From: an uncultured Gemmatimonadota bacterium
GTDB lineage: Bacteria; Gemmatimonadota; Gemmatimonadetes; Gemmatimonadales; Gemmatimonadaceae
NCBI GenBank assembly: GCA_946479895.1
Contig: CAMLHT010000060.1
Coordinates: 1 to 15,999 of the forward strand
Reading direction: 5' to 3'
DNA: 15,999 nucleotides
Shown here: piece by piece, positions 8,498-15,961 of the stretch
Numbering within the stretch: the first letter of the stretch is position 1
How the letters are laid out: each line of letters begins with the position of its first letter
Made by a program: the position numbers and the translations under genes
Notes under the pieces: generated by a model
Databases searched by the model: none
Seen by the model: only the letters and a program-made list of their open reading frames with translations
What the model was told of the DNA's origin: nothing

Positions 8498-9906
8498 CGG
8501 GGACCTCCCGCCGGGCCAAGGAGGCGCCAGGGCTGACGGTATGCGTGGCCCTTCGGATCCGTCACGGTCAGCTGGATCGGCCGCTCGCCGCCGGCGAAGG
8601 CGCTTCGGGGCAGGACGATGAAGACGCTGGTCGTCCGCGTCTCACCGGCGCGAACGACCAGCGGGTTCTCGGGCGCGATGATCGTCGCGCCGGCATCGCC
8701 CAGTCCGTCCACGCCGATCACGTACTGCTGATCGTCTCCCTGGCGATTGCTGACCTTGATGCGCACCTGGTTCGCGATCCGGCCGTCGTTTTCTTCGGCG
8801 AACGGCCCGTCTAGCCCGCGCAGCACGGTGACGTCCATCGGCGCCTTGAGCGCCAGCGTCAGCACCAGTCCGCCGACCATGAGGGCGAGAACCACCGGAT
8901 AGAAGACGGTCCGGATGCGGAGGAAATGGCGGCGCTTGCCCGCGATCTCGTCGCGCGACGAATACCGGATGAGTCCCGGCGGCTTGCCGATCCGGCGCAT
9001 CACCTCGTCGCAGGCGTCGATGCACTGGGTGCAGTGCACGCACTCCATCTGGAGTCCGTTGCGGATGTCGATGCCCGTCGGGCAGGTCTGCACGCAGGCC
9101 TTGCAGTCGATGCAATCCCCCGCCCGCGGGTCGCGGTTCTTCACTCCGAGGGCGCGCGGCTCACCGCGCTGCACGTCGTAGGCGACGATCAGCGACTGGT
9201 CGTCGATCAGCGCCGACTGCCACCGCCCGTATGGACAGACGATCAGGCAGGTCTGCTCACGGAACCAGGTGAAGTTCAGCCACAGCAGCACGGTCGCCAG
9301 GACGACGAAGAAGAAGGCGGTGGGATGCTGCGAGGGCGGATTGAGCACCCACCGGTACAGGTTGTCCGTTCCCACGAAGAACGCGAGCAGCGTGTGGGAG
9401 ACGAACAGCGCGAGGAAGCCGTAGGCGACGTACTTGCCGATTCGCCGCGGCGTGAACCAGGCGCCGCGCTTGTCGAGGTTCCGCGAGCCCGTGTATCCGC
9501 CGTCGAACACGCGCTCGATCGGCCGGAACAGGAACTCCAGGAAGACGGTCTGCGGACAGGCCCAGCCGCACCACACGCGCCCGAAGAGCGCCGTCAGCAG
9601 GAACACCGTGATGATCACCGTGCCCAGGAAGAACATGAAGGGCAGCGTGTCGGTCGCCAGGAACGTGTAGCCGAACAGCGTGAACTGGCGGCGCGGCAGG
9701 TCCATCAGGAAGACCGGCTTGCCGGCGATCCGCACGAACGGCGCGACGAAGAAGATCGCCATGAGGACCCACGCGACGATCAGCCGCCGGCGCATCCACT
9801 TGCCATACGACGGCTTCGGGCGGATCCACCGGCGTGATCCGTCCTCGTTCAGGGTCGGGAGTACGCGGCCCGCTTTCGGTGGGGGAGGAGCCGGGATCGC
9901 GGTCAC
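8494..9906 (-). CDS. ccoG: cbb3 oxidase accessory protein CcoG (FixG/RdxA), polyferredoxin-type
   Basis: This 470-residue membrane protein carries two [4Fe-4S] clusters. The family reduces Cu(II) to Cu(I) for oxidase assembly. The membrane part (about residues 35-240) contains WCGWACPQT and CLIVCPYGRW. The ferredoxin domain follows, with CIDCKACVQTCP (Cys265, 268, 271, 275) and CVHCTQCIDAC (Cys289, 292, 295, 299). One more helix and the C-terminal FixG Ig-like domain end it. The start is chosen as GTG 9906 because it overlaps the ccoP stop as GTGA, giving MTAIPAPPPPKAGRVLPTL. Earlier in-frame codons lie inside ccoP. An Ala/Pro-rich N-terminus is normal for the family. Confidence 0.95.
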   Translation of the reverse strand: MTAIPAPPPPKAGRVLPTLNEDGSRRWIRPKPSYGKWMRRRLIVAWVLMAIFFVAPFVRIAGKPVFLMDLPRRQFTLFGYTFLATDTLPFMFFLGTVIITVFLLTALFGRVWCGWACPQTVFLEFLFRPIERVFDGGYTGSRNLDKRGAWFTPRRIGKYVAYGFLALFVSHTLLAFFVGTDNLYRWVLNPPSQHPTAFFFVVLATVLLWLNFTWFREQTCLIVCPYGRWQSALIDDQSLIVAYDVQRGEPRALGVKNRDPRAGDCIDCKACVQTCPTGIDIRNGLQMECVHCTQCIDACDEVMRRIGKPPGLIRYSSRDEIAGKRRHFLRIRTVFYPVVLALMVGGLVLTLALKAPMDVTVLRGLDGPFAEENDGRIANQVRIKVSNRQGDDQQYVIGVDGLGDAGATIIAPENPLVVRAGETRTTSVFIVLPRSAFAGGERPIQLTVTDPKGHAYRQPWRLLGPAGGPR

Positions 9907-10475
9907 GGGGGTGTCAGCACCCCCTGCGGGGCTTTCGGGTTCGGCGGATTCGTGCCCTGGAGCGAGGCCACGTAGGCGACGACCTGCTCGAGGTCCTTCG
10001 GCTTCAGCGTCTTCGCCCACGGCGGCATGCCCTTGTCGAGCACCCCGTTGGAAACCGTGCGGTAGATGTCGGTGATCGCCCCGCCGTGCAGCCAGTACCG
10101 ATCGGTCAGGTTGGGACCGATGAGACCACCGGCGTCCGGCCGATGACAGGCCGCGCAGTTCTTCGTGAAGACTTCCTGCCCTTCATGGAGGGCCTTCGTG
10201 TCGGCGGCGAGCGCCAGGAGCCGCTCGGGGGCGACGTCTCCGCCCGGCACTGGATTGGCCGCGGCGAACTTCGCCATTTCCGCCTCGTAATTCGCGATCC
10301 GCCCCTTCCCCGATCCCACCGGGCCGACGTTGAACAGGTAGATGATCGAGAACACCACGGTGCCGGCGAAGGTCAGCAGCCACCACCTCGGCATCGGGTT
10401 GTCGTACTCCTGGATGCCGTCGTAGGAATGCTCGAGCAGGCGGTCGCGGACGGGAAGCTTGTCTGGTGTCGTCAT
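9903..10475 (-). CDS. ccoP: cbb3 oxidase subunit III CcoP, short single-heme form
   Basis: This membrane-anchored c-type cytochrome passes electrons to CcoO and CcoN. The 190-residue protein begins with the FixP_N module (YDGIQEYDNPMPRWW followed by a transmembrane helix, about residues 18-49). After it comes one cytochrome c domain with heme motif CAACH (Cys107, Cys110, His111) and likely axial Met150 in GMPPW. Canonical CcoP is diheme and about 290 residues or more; here the second CXXCH domain is absent and the gene closes cleanly with NPPNPKAPQGVLTPP. No frameshift is visible, so the short form looks real. The ATG follows the ccoQ stop by one base (TGACATG), and the stop overlaps the ccoG GTG. 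Confidence 0.93.
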   Translation of the reverse strand: MTTPDKLPVRDRLLEHSYDGIQEYDNPMPRWWLLTFAGTVVFSIIYLFNVGPVGSGKGRIANYEAEMAKFAAANPVPGGDVAPERLLALAADTKALHEGQEVFTKNCAACHRPDAGGLIGPNLTDRYWLHGGAITDIYRTVSNGVLDKGMPPWAKTLKPKDLEQVVAYVASLQGTNPPNPKAPQGVLTPP

Positions 10476-10476
10476 G

Positions 10477-10668
10477 TCAGCGCTCCGGCGGTCCGGAGAC
10501 CGTGTGTCCATCGTCGAGGGGAAGGCGCGCCGCTTCGTCCATCGCGCGGCGGCGGGAAGGGGCGAAGGTGCGGGCGACGATTGCCACGAAGACCGCGAGG
10601 AAGATCACCAGCGCGATCTCGGCGTAGACGGACAACCCCGCGCCGCTCATGATGTCGGACAGCTTCAT
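10477..10668 (-). CDS. ccoQ: CcoQ-like small membrane subunit of cbb3 oxidase
   Basis: This 63-residue protein has a single hydrophobic helix (about residues 13-33, SVYAEIALVIFLAVFVAIVA) followed by a basic and then a polar tail. It sits between ccoNO and ccoP, where CcoQ/FixQ normally lies. CcoQ is poorly conserved, so the call rests on size, topology and place. It stabilises the association of CcoP with the core complex in studied species. The ATG overlaps the ccoNO stop as ATGA (10665-10668). Confidence 0.8.
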   Translation of the reverse strand: MKLSDIMSGAGLSVYAEIALVIFLAVFVAIVARTFAPSRRRAMDEAARLPLDDGHTVSGPPER

Positions 10669-12911
10669 GGCCTGGACCCTCCGCCATTCGTCGAGGAGAC
10701 GCGCGGGGCCGGCACCGCGATGTCGCGGCCAAGCCGCTGCATGTACGCGGTGATCGCGATGATCTGCTTGTCCTCGAGACCCGCGGGCCCACCCTGCGAG
10801 ACGATCGACGCGGCGAGGCTCTTCGCCTGCTCGCGCGCCATCGCTGGCGCCCGGCCGACGGCATCGCCGTACGGGACGCCGAGCATCGTCATCGCGTCGA
10901 CGCGCGACTGGATCGCATCGAAGTCCAGCCTGTTGGTCAGGAACTGCGCGTAGGACGGCATGATCGATCGGGCGGTGACGGCACGGGGATCCTCGAAGTG
11001 CCGCACGTGCCAGAGGTCCGGATACTTGCCGCCCTCACGCGCGAGATCGGGCCCGATCCGGCGGGAGCCCCACAGGAATGGATGGTCGTAGACCGACTCA
11101 CCCGGCTTCGAGTACTCGCCGAAACGCTCGGTCTCGTACCGGAACGGCCGCACCATCTGCGAATGGCAATTGAAGCAGCCTTCGGCGATGTAGATGTCCC
11201 GGCCGGCCAGCTCGAGCGGCGTGTACGGATGCACCGAGGCGATGGTCGGCACGTTCGACCTGATGAGGAACGTGGGGATGATCTCGAAAAGAGAGGCCAC
11301 GACCACGGCCAGGATCGTCAGCGCCGTGAACAGCATCGGCGCCGCCTCCCACCGGCGATGCCAGCGCACGGCCTTGAACCGCGCCCAGACGCCCGCGATC
11401 GGCGCAAGCACCTCGGGCTCCGGCCGCCGCGCCAGCGGCGCGGCCTCGACCACGGGCTCCTCGTACTTCGCCGGACGTGTCTTCCACGTCATCAGGATGT
11501 TCCATCCGAAGATGAACATGCCGGTGATGTAGAGCGAGCCGCCCGCCACGCGCATCCAGTACATCGGCACGAGCTTCATCACGGTCTCGACGAAGTCGGG
11601 GTACGCCAGCCGGCCCGTCTCGTCGAAGGCGCGCCACATCAGCCCCTGGGTCACGCCCGCCGAGTAGATGGCGACCACGTAGAGGACGATTCCCACCGAC
11701 GCGATCCAGAAGTGCGCCTCCATCGCCCGCTTGCTGTAGATCTTCGTCTGGAAGAGCCTCGGCAGCAGCCAGTAGATCATGCCGAACGTGATGAAGCCGT
11801 TCCAGCCGAGCGCGCCGGTGTGGACGTGGGCGATGATCCAGTCCGTGTAGTGCGCGAGGGCGTTGACGCTCTTGATGGAGAGCATCGGACCCTCGAACGT
11901 CGACATGCCGTACGCCGTGATGCCGACGACGAAGAACTTGAGGATCGGGTCCTGCACGACCTTGTGCCAGGCGCCGCGCAGCGTGAGCAGGCCGTTGATC
12001 ATGCCGCCCCACGACGGCGCCCAGAGCATCACGCTGAACAGCATGCCGGTGGTGCTCGCCCACTCCGGCAGGGCCGTGTAGTGCAGGTGGTGCGGGCCGG
12101 CCCAGATGTACATGAAGACCAGCGACCAGAAATGCAGGATGCTCAGCTTGTAGCTGAACACCGGCCCTTCCGCGGCCTTCGGCATGAAGTAGTACATCAG
12201 GCCGAGGAACGGCGTGGTCAGGAAGAAGGCGACGGCGTTGTGGCCGTACCACCACTGCATGAAGGCATCCTGCACGCCGGCGTAGATGCTATAGCTCTTC
12301 AGCGGACCGGCGGGGACCGACAGGTTGTTGAAGATGTGGAGGATCGCCACCGTGACGATGGAGGCGATGTAGAACCAGAGCGCGACGTAGATGTGGCGCT
12401 CACGGCGCCGGATCAGCGTGCCGAAGAAGTTGACGGCGAATACCACCCAGACGAGGGTGATCGCGATGTCGATGGGCCACTCGAGCTCCGCGTACTCCTT
12501 GGCCTGGGTGAAGCCGAGCGGCAGCGTGAGCGCGGCCGCGACGATGATCGCCTGCCAGCCCCAGAAGTGGATCCTGCTCAGCGCGTCGGAGAACATCCGT
12601 GCCTTGAGCAGCCGCTGCGTCGAGTAGTAGCACCCCGTGAAGAACGCGTTGCCCGCGAAGGCGAAGATCACCGCGTTGGTGTGCAGCGGGCGCAATCGCC
12701 CGAAGGACAGCCAGGGGGTGTTGAAGTTGAAGAGCGGGTTCGCCAGCTGGAGCGCGATCAGCAGGCCCACGATCATGCCGACGACGCCCCACAACAGCGT
12801 GGCGAACATGAACTTGCGGACGATGTCGTCGTCGTAGGAGAAACGGTCCAGGGAAGCGGTCGGGGGCGCGTACGGCTGCCCCGAGACGCCCGCCGCGGGC
12901 GCGTGTGTCAT
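10665..12911 (-). CDS. ccoNO: cbb3-type cytochrome c oxidase, fused subunits I (CcoN) and II (CcoO)
   Basis: This 748-residue fusion is the catalytic core of a C-family heme-copper oxidase, which reduces O2 to water with high affinity and pumps protons. The CcoN part (about 1-490) has many transmembrane helices. Its ligands are visible: His77 in LRPLHTNA (low-spin heme b), His224 in WWYGHNAVAFF and His274/His275 in PHHLHYTALPEW (CuB), and His362 and His364 in HVHTGALGWNGF (heme b3 and heme b). A linker of about 35 residues leads to the CcoO part. That has an anchor helix (about 529-551), heme c motif CFNCH (Cys579, Cys582, His583), the signature MVRPFRYE and likely axial Met651 in IMPSYAQF. 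The ATG 12911 is chosen for GGAG 8 nt upstream; in-frame codons up to 13067 lack family similarity. First gene of the operon. Confidence 0.97.
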   Translation of the reverse strand: MTHAPAAGVSGQPYAPPTASLDRFSYDDDIVRKFMFATLLWGVVGMIVGLLIALQLANPLFNFNTPWLSFGRLRPLHTNAVIFAFAGNAFFTGCYYSTQRLLKARMFSDALSRIHFWGWQAIIVAAALTLPLGFTQAKEYAELEWPIDIAITLVWVVFAVNFFGTLIRRRERHIYVALWFYIASIVTVAILHIFNNLSVPAGPLKSYSIYAGVQDAFMQWWYGHNAVAFFLTTPFLGLMYYFMPKAAEGPVFSYKLSILHFWSLVFMYIWAGPHHLHYTALPEWASTTGMLFSVMLWAPSWGGMINGLLTLRGAWHKVVQDPILKFFVVGITAYGMSTFEGPMLSIKSVNALAHYTDWIIAHVHTGALGWNGFITFGMIYWLLPRLFQTKIYSKRAMEAHFWIASVGIVLYVVAIYSAGVTQGLMWRAFDETGRLAYPDFVETVMKLVPMYWMRVAGGSLYITGMFIFGWNILMTWKTRPAKYEEPVVEAAPLARRPEPEVLAPIAGVWARFKAVRWHRRWEAAPMLFTALTILAVVVASLFEIIPTFLIRSNVPTIASVHPYTPLELAGRDIYIAEGCFNCHSQMVRPFRYETERFGEYSKPGESVYDHPFLWGSRRIGPDLAREGGKYPDLWHVRHFEDPRAVTARSIMPSYAQFLTNRLDFDAIQSRVDAMTMLGVPYGDAVGRAPAMAREQAKSLAASIVSQGGPAGLEDKQIIAITAYMQRLGRDIAVPAPRVSSTNGGGSRP

Positions 12912-13064
12912 CGGGTGGCTCCGGAGTGCGGGACTCGGTGGGTTCGCTGCGAATTCTGCGGCTCCCGCGAGGCCCCACCTATCGGGCAGACCCGGCCTCC
13001 GTGTCGGGGAATCTCCGATCATTGCCGGCCATCGGTCGGATGGCATCCCTATCGAACCCGGGCG

Positions 13065-13104
13065 CAAAAAAGAACGGGACGCCGGATCGACTCGGCGTCC
13101 CGTT
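13065..13104 (-). terminator. Terminator-like hairpin in the presumed cco leader
   Basis: AACGGGACGCC (13073-13083) and GGCGTCCCGTT (13094-13104) form a perfect 11-bp stem with a 10-nt loop. Read on the minus strand, the stem is followed at once by TTCTTTTTTGC, a good U-tract. On the plus strand only TTTCC follows. It lies 154 bp before the ccoNO start and points toward it. It either shields the operon from antisense read-through or acts as a leader attenuator. Confidence 0.8.
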
Positions 13105-13146
13105 TCCTCGTCCAGCTCCGCTCCGCTGCCACAACCGTACTGGGCA

Positions 13147-13166
13147 GCGTCATCTCGGCGTCATCT
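13147..13166. promoter_or_regulatory. Direct repeat GCGTCATCT, possible regulator site
   Basis: Two exact copies of GCGTCATCT (13147-13155 and 13158-13166) are spaced 11 bp start to start, about one helical turn, some 65 bp before the peptidase ATG. Such spacing is common for activators that bind direct repeats on one DNA face. No regulator is identified, and chance is possible. Confidence 0.3.
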
Positions 13167-13229
13167 AACGACCCGCCGGTCCCGGACGTATCGTCTGTGT
13201 CCCTCCCTTTTCCCCTACGGAGTGCCCGA

Positions 13230-15884
13230 ATGAGGATGTTACGTCATATCGCCCTGGCTGGCGTTCTGGCTGCCACGGCCGCTGGAGCCCAGCAGCCGGC
13301 CGCCAACAAGGCCAACTGGACGTTGTCGAACATGTTCGCCGACACCGCCACCCTGCGCCGCGTCTCGTACACCACGTCGCTGGTCCCGAACTGGATCAAC
13401 AACGGCGACTCGCTCTGGTACAACTGGCGCGACCGGAACGCCTGCAACTTCTACGTGGCGTATCCGCGGACGAAGGCGAAGACGCTGATGTTCGATCACG
13501 CCCGCCTGGCGTCGCAGCTTTCGGCGCTCCACCGCAAGCCGTTCGACCCGACGCGCCTTCCCTTCAACTCCGTCGAGTTCGCGAAGGACGCGCGCTCGGT
13601 CAACTTCGGCGTGGAAGGCCAGCGATATGAATGGAGCTTCGCCACCCAGGAGCTGAAGCACCTTGGCCGTGACACGACGGTGAGCCAGAATGCGGGCGGC
13701 CGCGGTGGCCGCGGCGGCGGCCGGGCCGGCGGGGCGCCGGCGACTCCTCCGATCCAGTATTGCCAGGGCGGCGGCGCGAGCCGGTCGGCGACACAGGCCA
13801 ACGCCGGTGGCGGACGGCAGGGCGGGCCCGGGGCGGGCGCGCAGAACGTCCGCAACTACTCGCCGGACAGCACCATGTTCGTGTTCGGGCGGGCCTACAA
13901 CATCTACCTCGTGAACGTGGCGAAGAACGACACCGTCCAGCTCTCGAAGGACGGCGAGCGGCATCGCAGCTTCGCGGGCGGCGGGCCGGGTGGCGGCCAG
14001 CAGCAGCAGGACAGCACCGACGACGACAACGGGACCGACAGCCTCCGCGTGCTGAACACGCCGGTCCGCGTGAACGTGGAGTGGGCGCCGGACTCGAAGG
14101 CCTTTCTCGCCCGCCGCTCCGACCAGCGCAAGGTGAAGTCGCTCTATCTCGTGAACTCGCTGGCAAACCCGCGCCCGACGCTCGTGGAATACAAGTACGC
14201 GATGCCGGGCGAGGAGGAGGTCAACCAGCAGGAGCTGTGGCTCTGGCGCGCCGGCGAGCCGGCGGTCACCGAGATCACCGCGGCGAAGAAGTGGCGCGAC
14301 CAGCAGTACGTCGGCGCGTTCCGCTGGGACACGCCGACGAAGCTCCGCTTCGCCCGTCGCGACCGCCTCCAGCGCAATCTCGAGTACGTGGAGTACGACA
14401 TCACGAACGCGTCGGTGACGCCGCTGATCACCGAGAAGGTCGACAACGCGAACCTCGAGCAGCCGCAGGTCGCCTACACCGCGAAGGACAACGGTGACAT
14501 CATCTGGTGGTCGGAGCGGTCGGGCTGGGGCCACTTCTACCTGTACGACCACGCGGGGCGGCTGAAGAACGCGATCACCGCCGGCCAGTGGCGCGCGGCC
14601 TCGATCGTCGCGCTGGACTCGACGCGCCGCGTGCTGTACGTGAACGGACTCGGGCGCGAGGACGGCGAGAACCCGTACTACCGCCATCTGTACAAGGTCA
14701 ACCTCGACGGGTCGGGGCTCACGCTCCTCGACGCGGGCAACGCCATGCACAGCCCGACGGCGACGGCGCTGAACGCGAAGAAGACCTTCTACGTCGACAA
14801 CGCCAACCGCACGGACATGATCCCGAAGGCCGTCGTGCGCGACGAATTCGGCAAGGTGGTGATGGAGCTCGAGACGACCGACATGTCGAGCCTGAAGGAG
14901 ATGGGATGGAAGGCGTCGGAGCCCTTCATGGTCAAGGCCGCCGACGGCATCACCGACATCTGGGGCAACATGTACAAGCCCTTCGATTTCGACTCGACCA
15001 GGAAATACCCGATCATCGCCCACGTGTATCCGGGGCCGCAGACGGAAGGCGTGACGTACACGTTCAGCGTCAACAGCGTCCCGCAGCGCCTCGCCAACCT
15101 CGGCTTCATCGTCGTGCAGCTCGGCAACCGCGGCGGCAGCCCGGATCGCTCCAACGCGTACCAGAGCTTCAGCTACTTCAACATGCGCGACTACGGGCTC
15201 GCCGACAAAAAGGCGGGCATCGAGCAGCTCGCGGCGAAGCACCGGTTCATCGACATCGAGCGCGTCGGCATCTTCGGACACTCCGGCGGCGGCTTCATGA
15301 CGGCCGCGGCGATGATGCTCCCGCCCTACAATGACTTCTTCAAGGTCGGCGTCTCGTCATCGGGCAACCACGACAACAACATCTACAACCAGAACTGGTC
15401 GGAGCAGTACCACGGCCTGGCCGAGATCATCTCGACGGCGACCGCCGTGGCCAGCAGTGGCAACGGCGGACCGGACAACGGCCGGGCGAATGGCGTCCAG
15501 CAGCAGGGCAACGCCGCGAACGGCGGCCGCGCGAGCGCCGCGCTGGCGGCCAACGGCGCGCGCGTCGTGAAGGTGAACGACACGGTGCGCTACGAGATCC
15601 GCGTCCCGACGACGGTCGAGCTGGCCCCGAACCTCAAGGGCAACCTGCTCCTCGCTCACGGCGACATGGACAACAACGTCACCCCGTCGGGCACGATCCG
15701 CCTGATGGACGCGCTCATCAAGGCGAACAAGCGATTCGACTTCATCATGCTCCCGGGCCAGCCGCACGGCTACGGACCGATGCAGAACTACTTCAATGAG
15801 AGACTCATGGAGTATTTCGCGGAGCATCTTCTCGGGGATTACTACCGGGGAACGGCGGAGATGGCGTCGAAGAGGCCGGAGTGA
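13230..15884 (+). CDS. Secreted S9-family peptidase (DPP-IV/prolyl oligopeptidase type)
   Basis: This exported serine peptidase of 884 residues probably releases peptides from proteins outside the cytoplasm. A signal peptide is visible: MRMLRHIALAGVLAATAAGA with likely cleavage before QQPAA. A DPP-IV-type beta-propeller fills about residues 30-560. The alpha/beta-hydrolase domain follows, with nucleophile Ser685 in GHSGGG, Asp814 in HGDMDNNV and His846 in GQPHGYG. The Glu-Glu pair that anchors the substrate N-terminus in true DPP-IV is not evident, so the cleavage specificity is open. Three low-complexity inserts stand out: Gly/Arg-rich at about 153-208, Gly/Gln/Asp-rich at 247-270, and Asn/Gly/Ala-rich at 740-778 between Ser and Asp. 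ATG 13230 is chosen for the signal peptide and for ACGGAG 7 nt upstream. It stands alone, divergent from cco; no terminator was found after it. Confidence 0.92.
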   Translation: MRMLRHIALAGVLAATAAGAQQPAANKANWTLSNMFADTATLRRVSYTTSLVPNWINNGDSLWYNWRDRNACNFYVAYPRTKAKTLMFDHARLASQLSALHRKPFDPTRLPFNSVEFAKDARSVNFGVEGQRYEWSFATQELKHLGRDTTVSQNAGGRGGRGGGRAGGAPATPPIQYCQGGGASRSATQANAGGGRQGGPGAGAQNVRNYSPDSTMFVFGRAYNIYLVNVAKNDTVQLSKDGERHRSFAGGGPGGGQQQQDSTDDDNGTDSLRVLNTPVRVNVEWAPDSKAFLARRSDQRKVKSLYLVNSLANPRPTLVEYKYAMPGEEEVNQQELWLWRAGEPAVTEITAAKKWRDQQYVGAFRWDTPTKLRFARRDRLQRNLEYVEYDITNASVTPLITEKVDNANLEQPQVAYTAKDNGDIIWWSERSGWGHFYLYDHAGRLKNAITAGQWRAASIVALDSTRRVLYVNGLGREDGENPYYRHLYKVNLDGSGLTLLDAGNAMHSPTATALNAKKTFYVDNANRTDMIPKAVVRDEFGKVVMELETTDMSSLKEMGWKASEPFMVKAADGITDIWGNMYKPFDFDSTRKYPIIAHVYPGPQTEGVTYTFSVNSVPQRLANLGFIVVQLGNRGGSPDRSNAYQSFSYFNMRDYGLADKKAGIEQLAAKHRFIDIERVGIFGHSGGGFMTAAAMMLPPYNDFFKVGVSSSGNHDNNIYNQNWSEQYHGLAEIISTATAVASSGNGGPDNGRANGVQQQGNAANGGRASAALAANGARVVKVNDTVRYEIRVPTTVELAPNLKGNLLLAHGDMDNNVTPSGTIRLMDALIKANKRFDFIMLPGQPHGYGPMQNYFNERLMEYFAEHLLGDYYRGTAEMASKRPE

Positions 15885-15913
15885 TGCGCACGAATTAGGG
15901 AAACTGCATTTAC

Positions 15914-15961
15914 CGCAGAGGATCGCGGAGGTTCGCGGAGGAAACGCAGAGGGGGGGGGGG
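15914..15961. repeat. CGCRGAGG decamer repeat cluster and 11-G run
   Basis: Units CGCAGAGGAT, CGCGGAGGTT and CGCGGAGGAA follow with a 10-bp period. After one extra A comes CGCAGAGG, which runs into eleven G residues (15951-15961). I know similar (C)GCAGAGG decamer runs as short intergenic repeats in other genomes, from general recall only. The flanking bases up to 15999 are G/C homopolymer-rich, and I see no gene or terminator in 15885-15999. Confidence 0.7.

Larger units (their letters stand above)
12912..13229. other. Divergent intergenic region between cco operon and S9 peptidase
   Basis: These 318 bp must contain both promoters. The visible items are a terminator-like hairpin facing the cco side, a 9-bp direct repeat on the peptidase side, and ribosome sites close to each start (CCGGAG for ccoNO, ACGGAG for the peptidase). 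I found no FNR/Anr box (TTGAT-N4-ATCAA), and no clear sigma-70 pair can be assigned. A 34-codon minus-strand frame (13153 to 13049) crosses the hairpin but has no clear ribosome site. Confidence 0.6.

Noticed and set aside
8022..8519. N-terminal extension of the TauE/SafE-like gene
   Set aside because: It is an alternative frame of ccoH. The ATG at 8021, overlapping the ccoH stop, gives the proper family start.
12912..13067. Upstream start for ccoNO
   Set aside because: The 52 added residues resemble no CcoN N-terminus, while ATG 12911 has GGAG at the right distance.
10998..13229. Long plus-strand open frame running into the S9 peptidase
   Set aside because: It is the antisense of ccoNO plus the intergenic region, kept open by high GC. 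The peptidase starts at 13230 with a signal peptide and ribosome site.
12912..13229. FNR/Anr site for the cco operon
   Set aside because: No TTGAT-N4-ATCAA-like sequence was found. TGTCGGGGAATCTCCGATCA near 13002-13021 is an imperfect dyad but does not fit the consensus.
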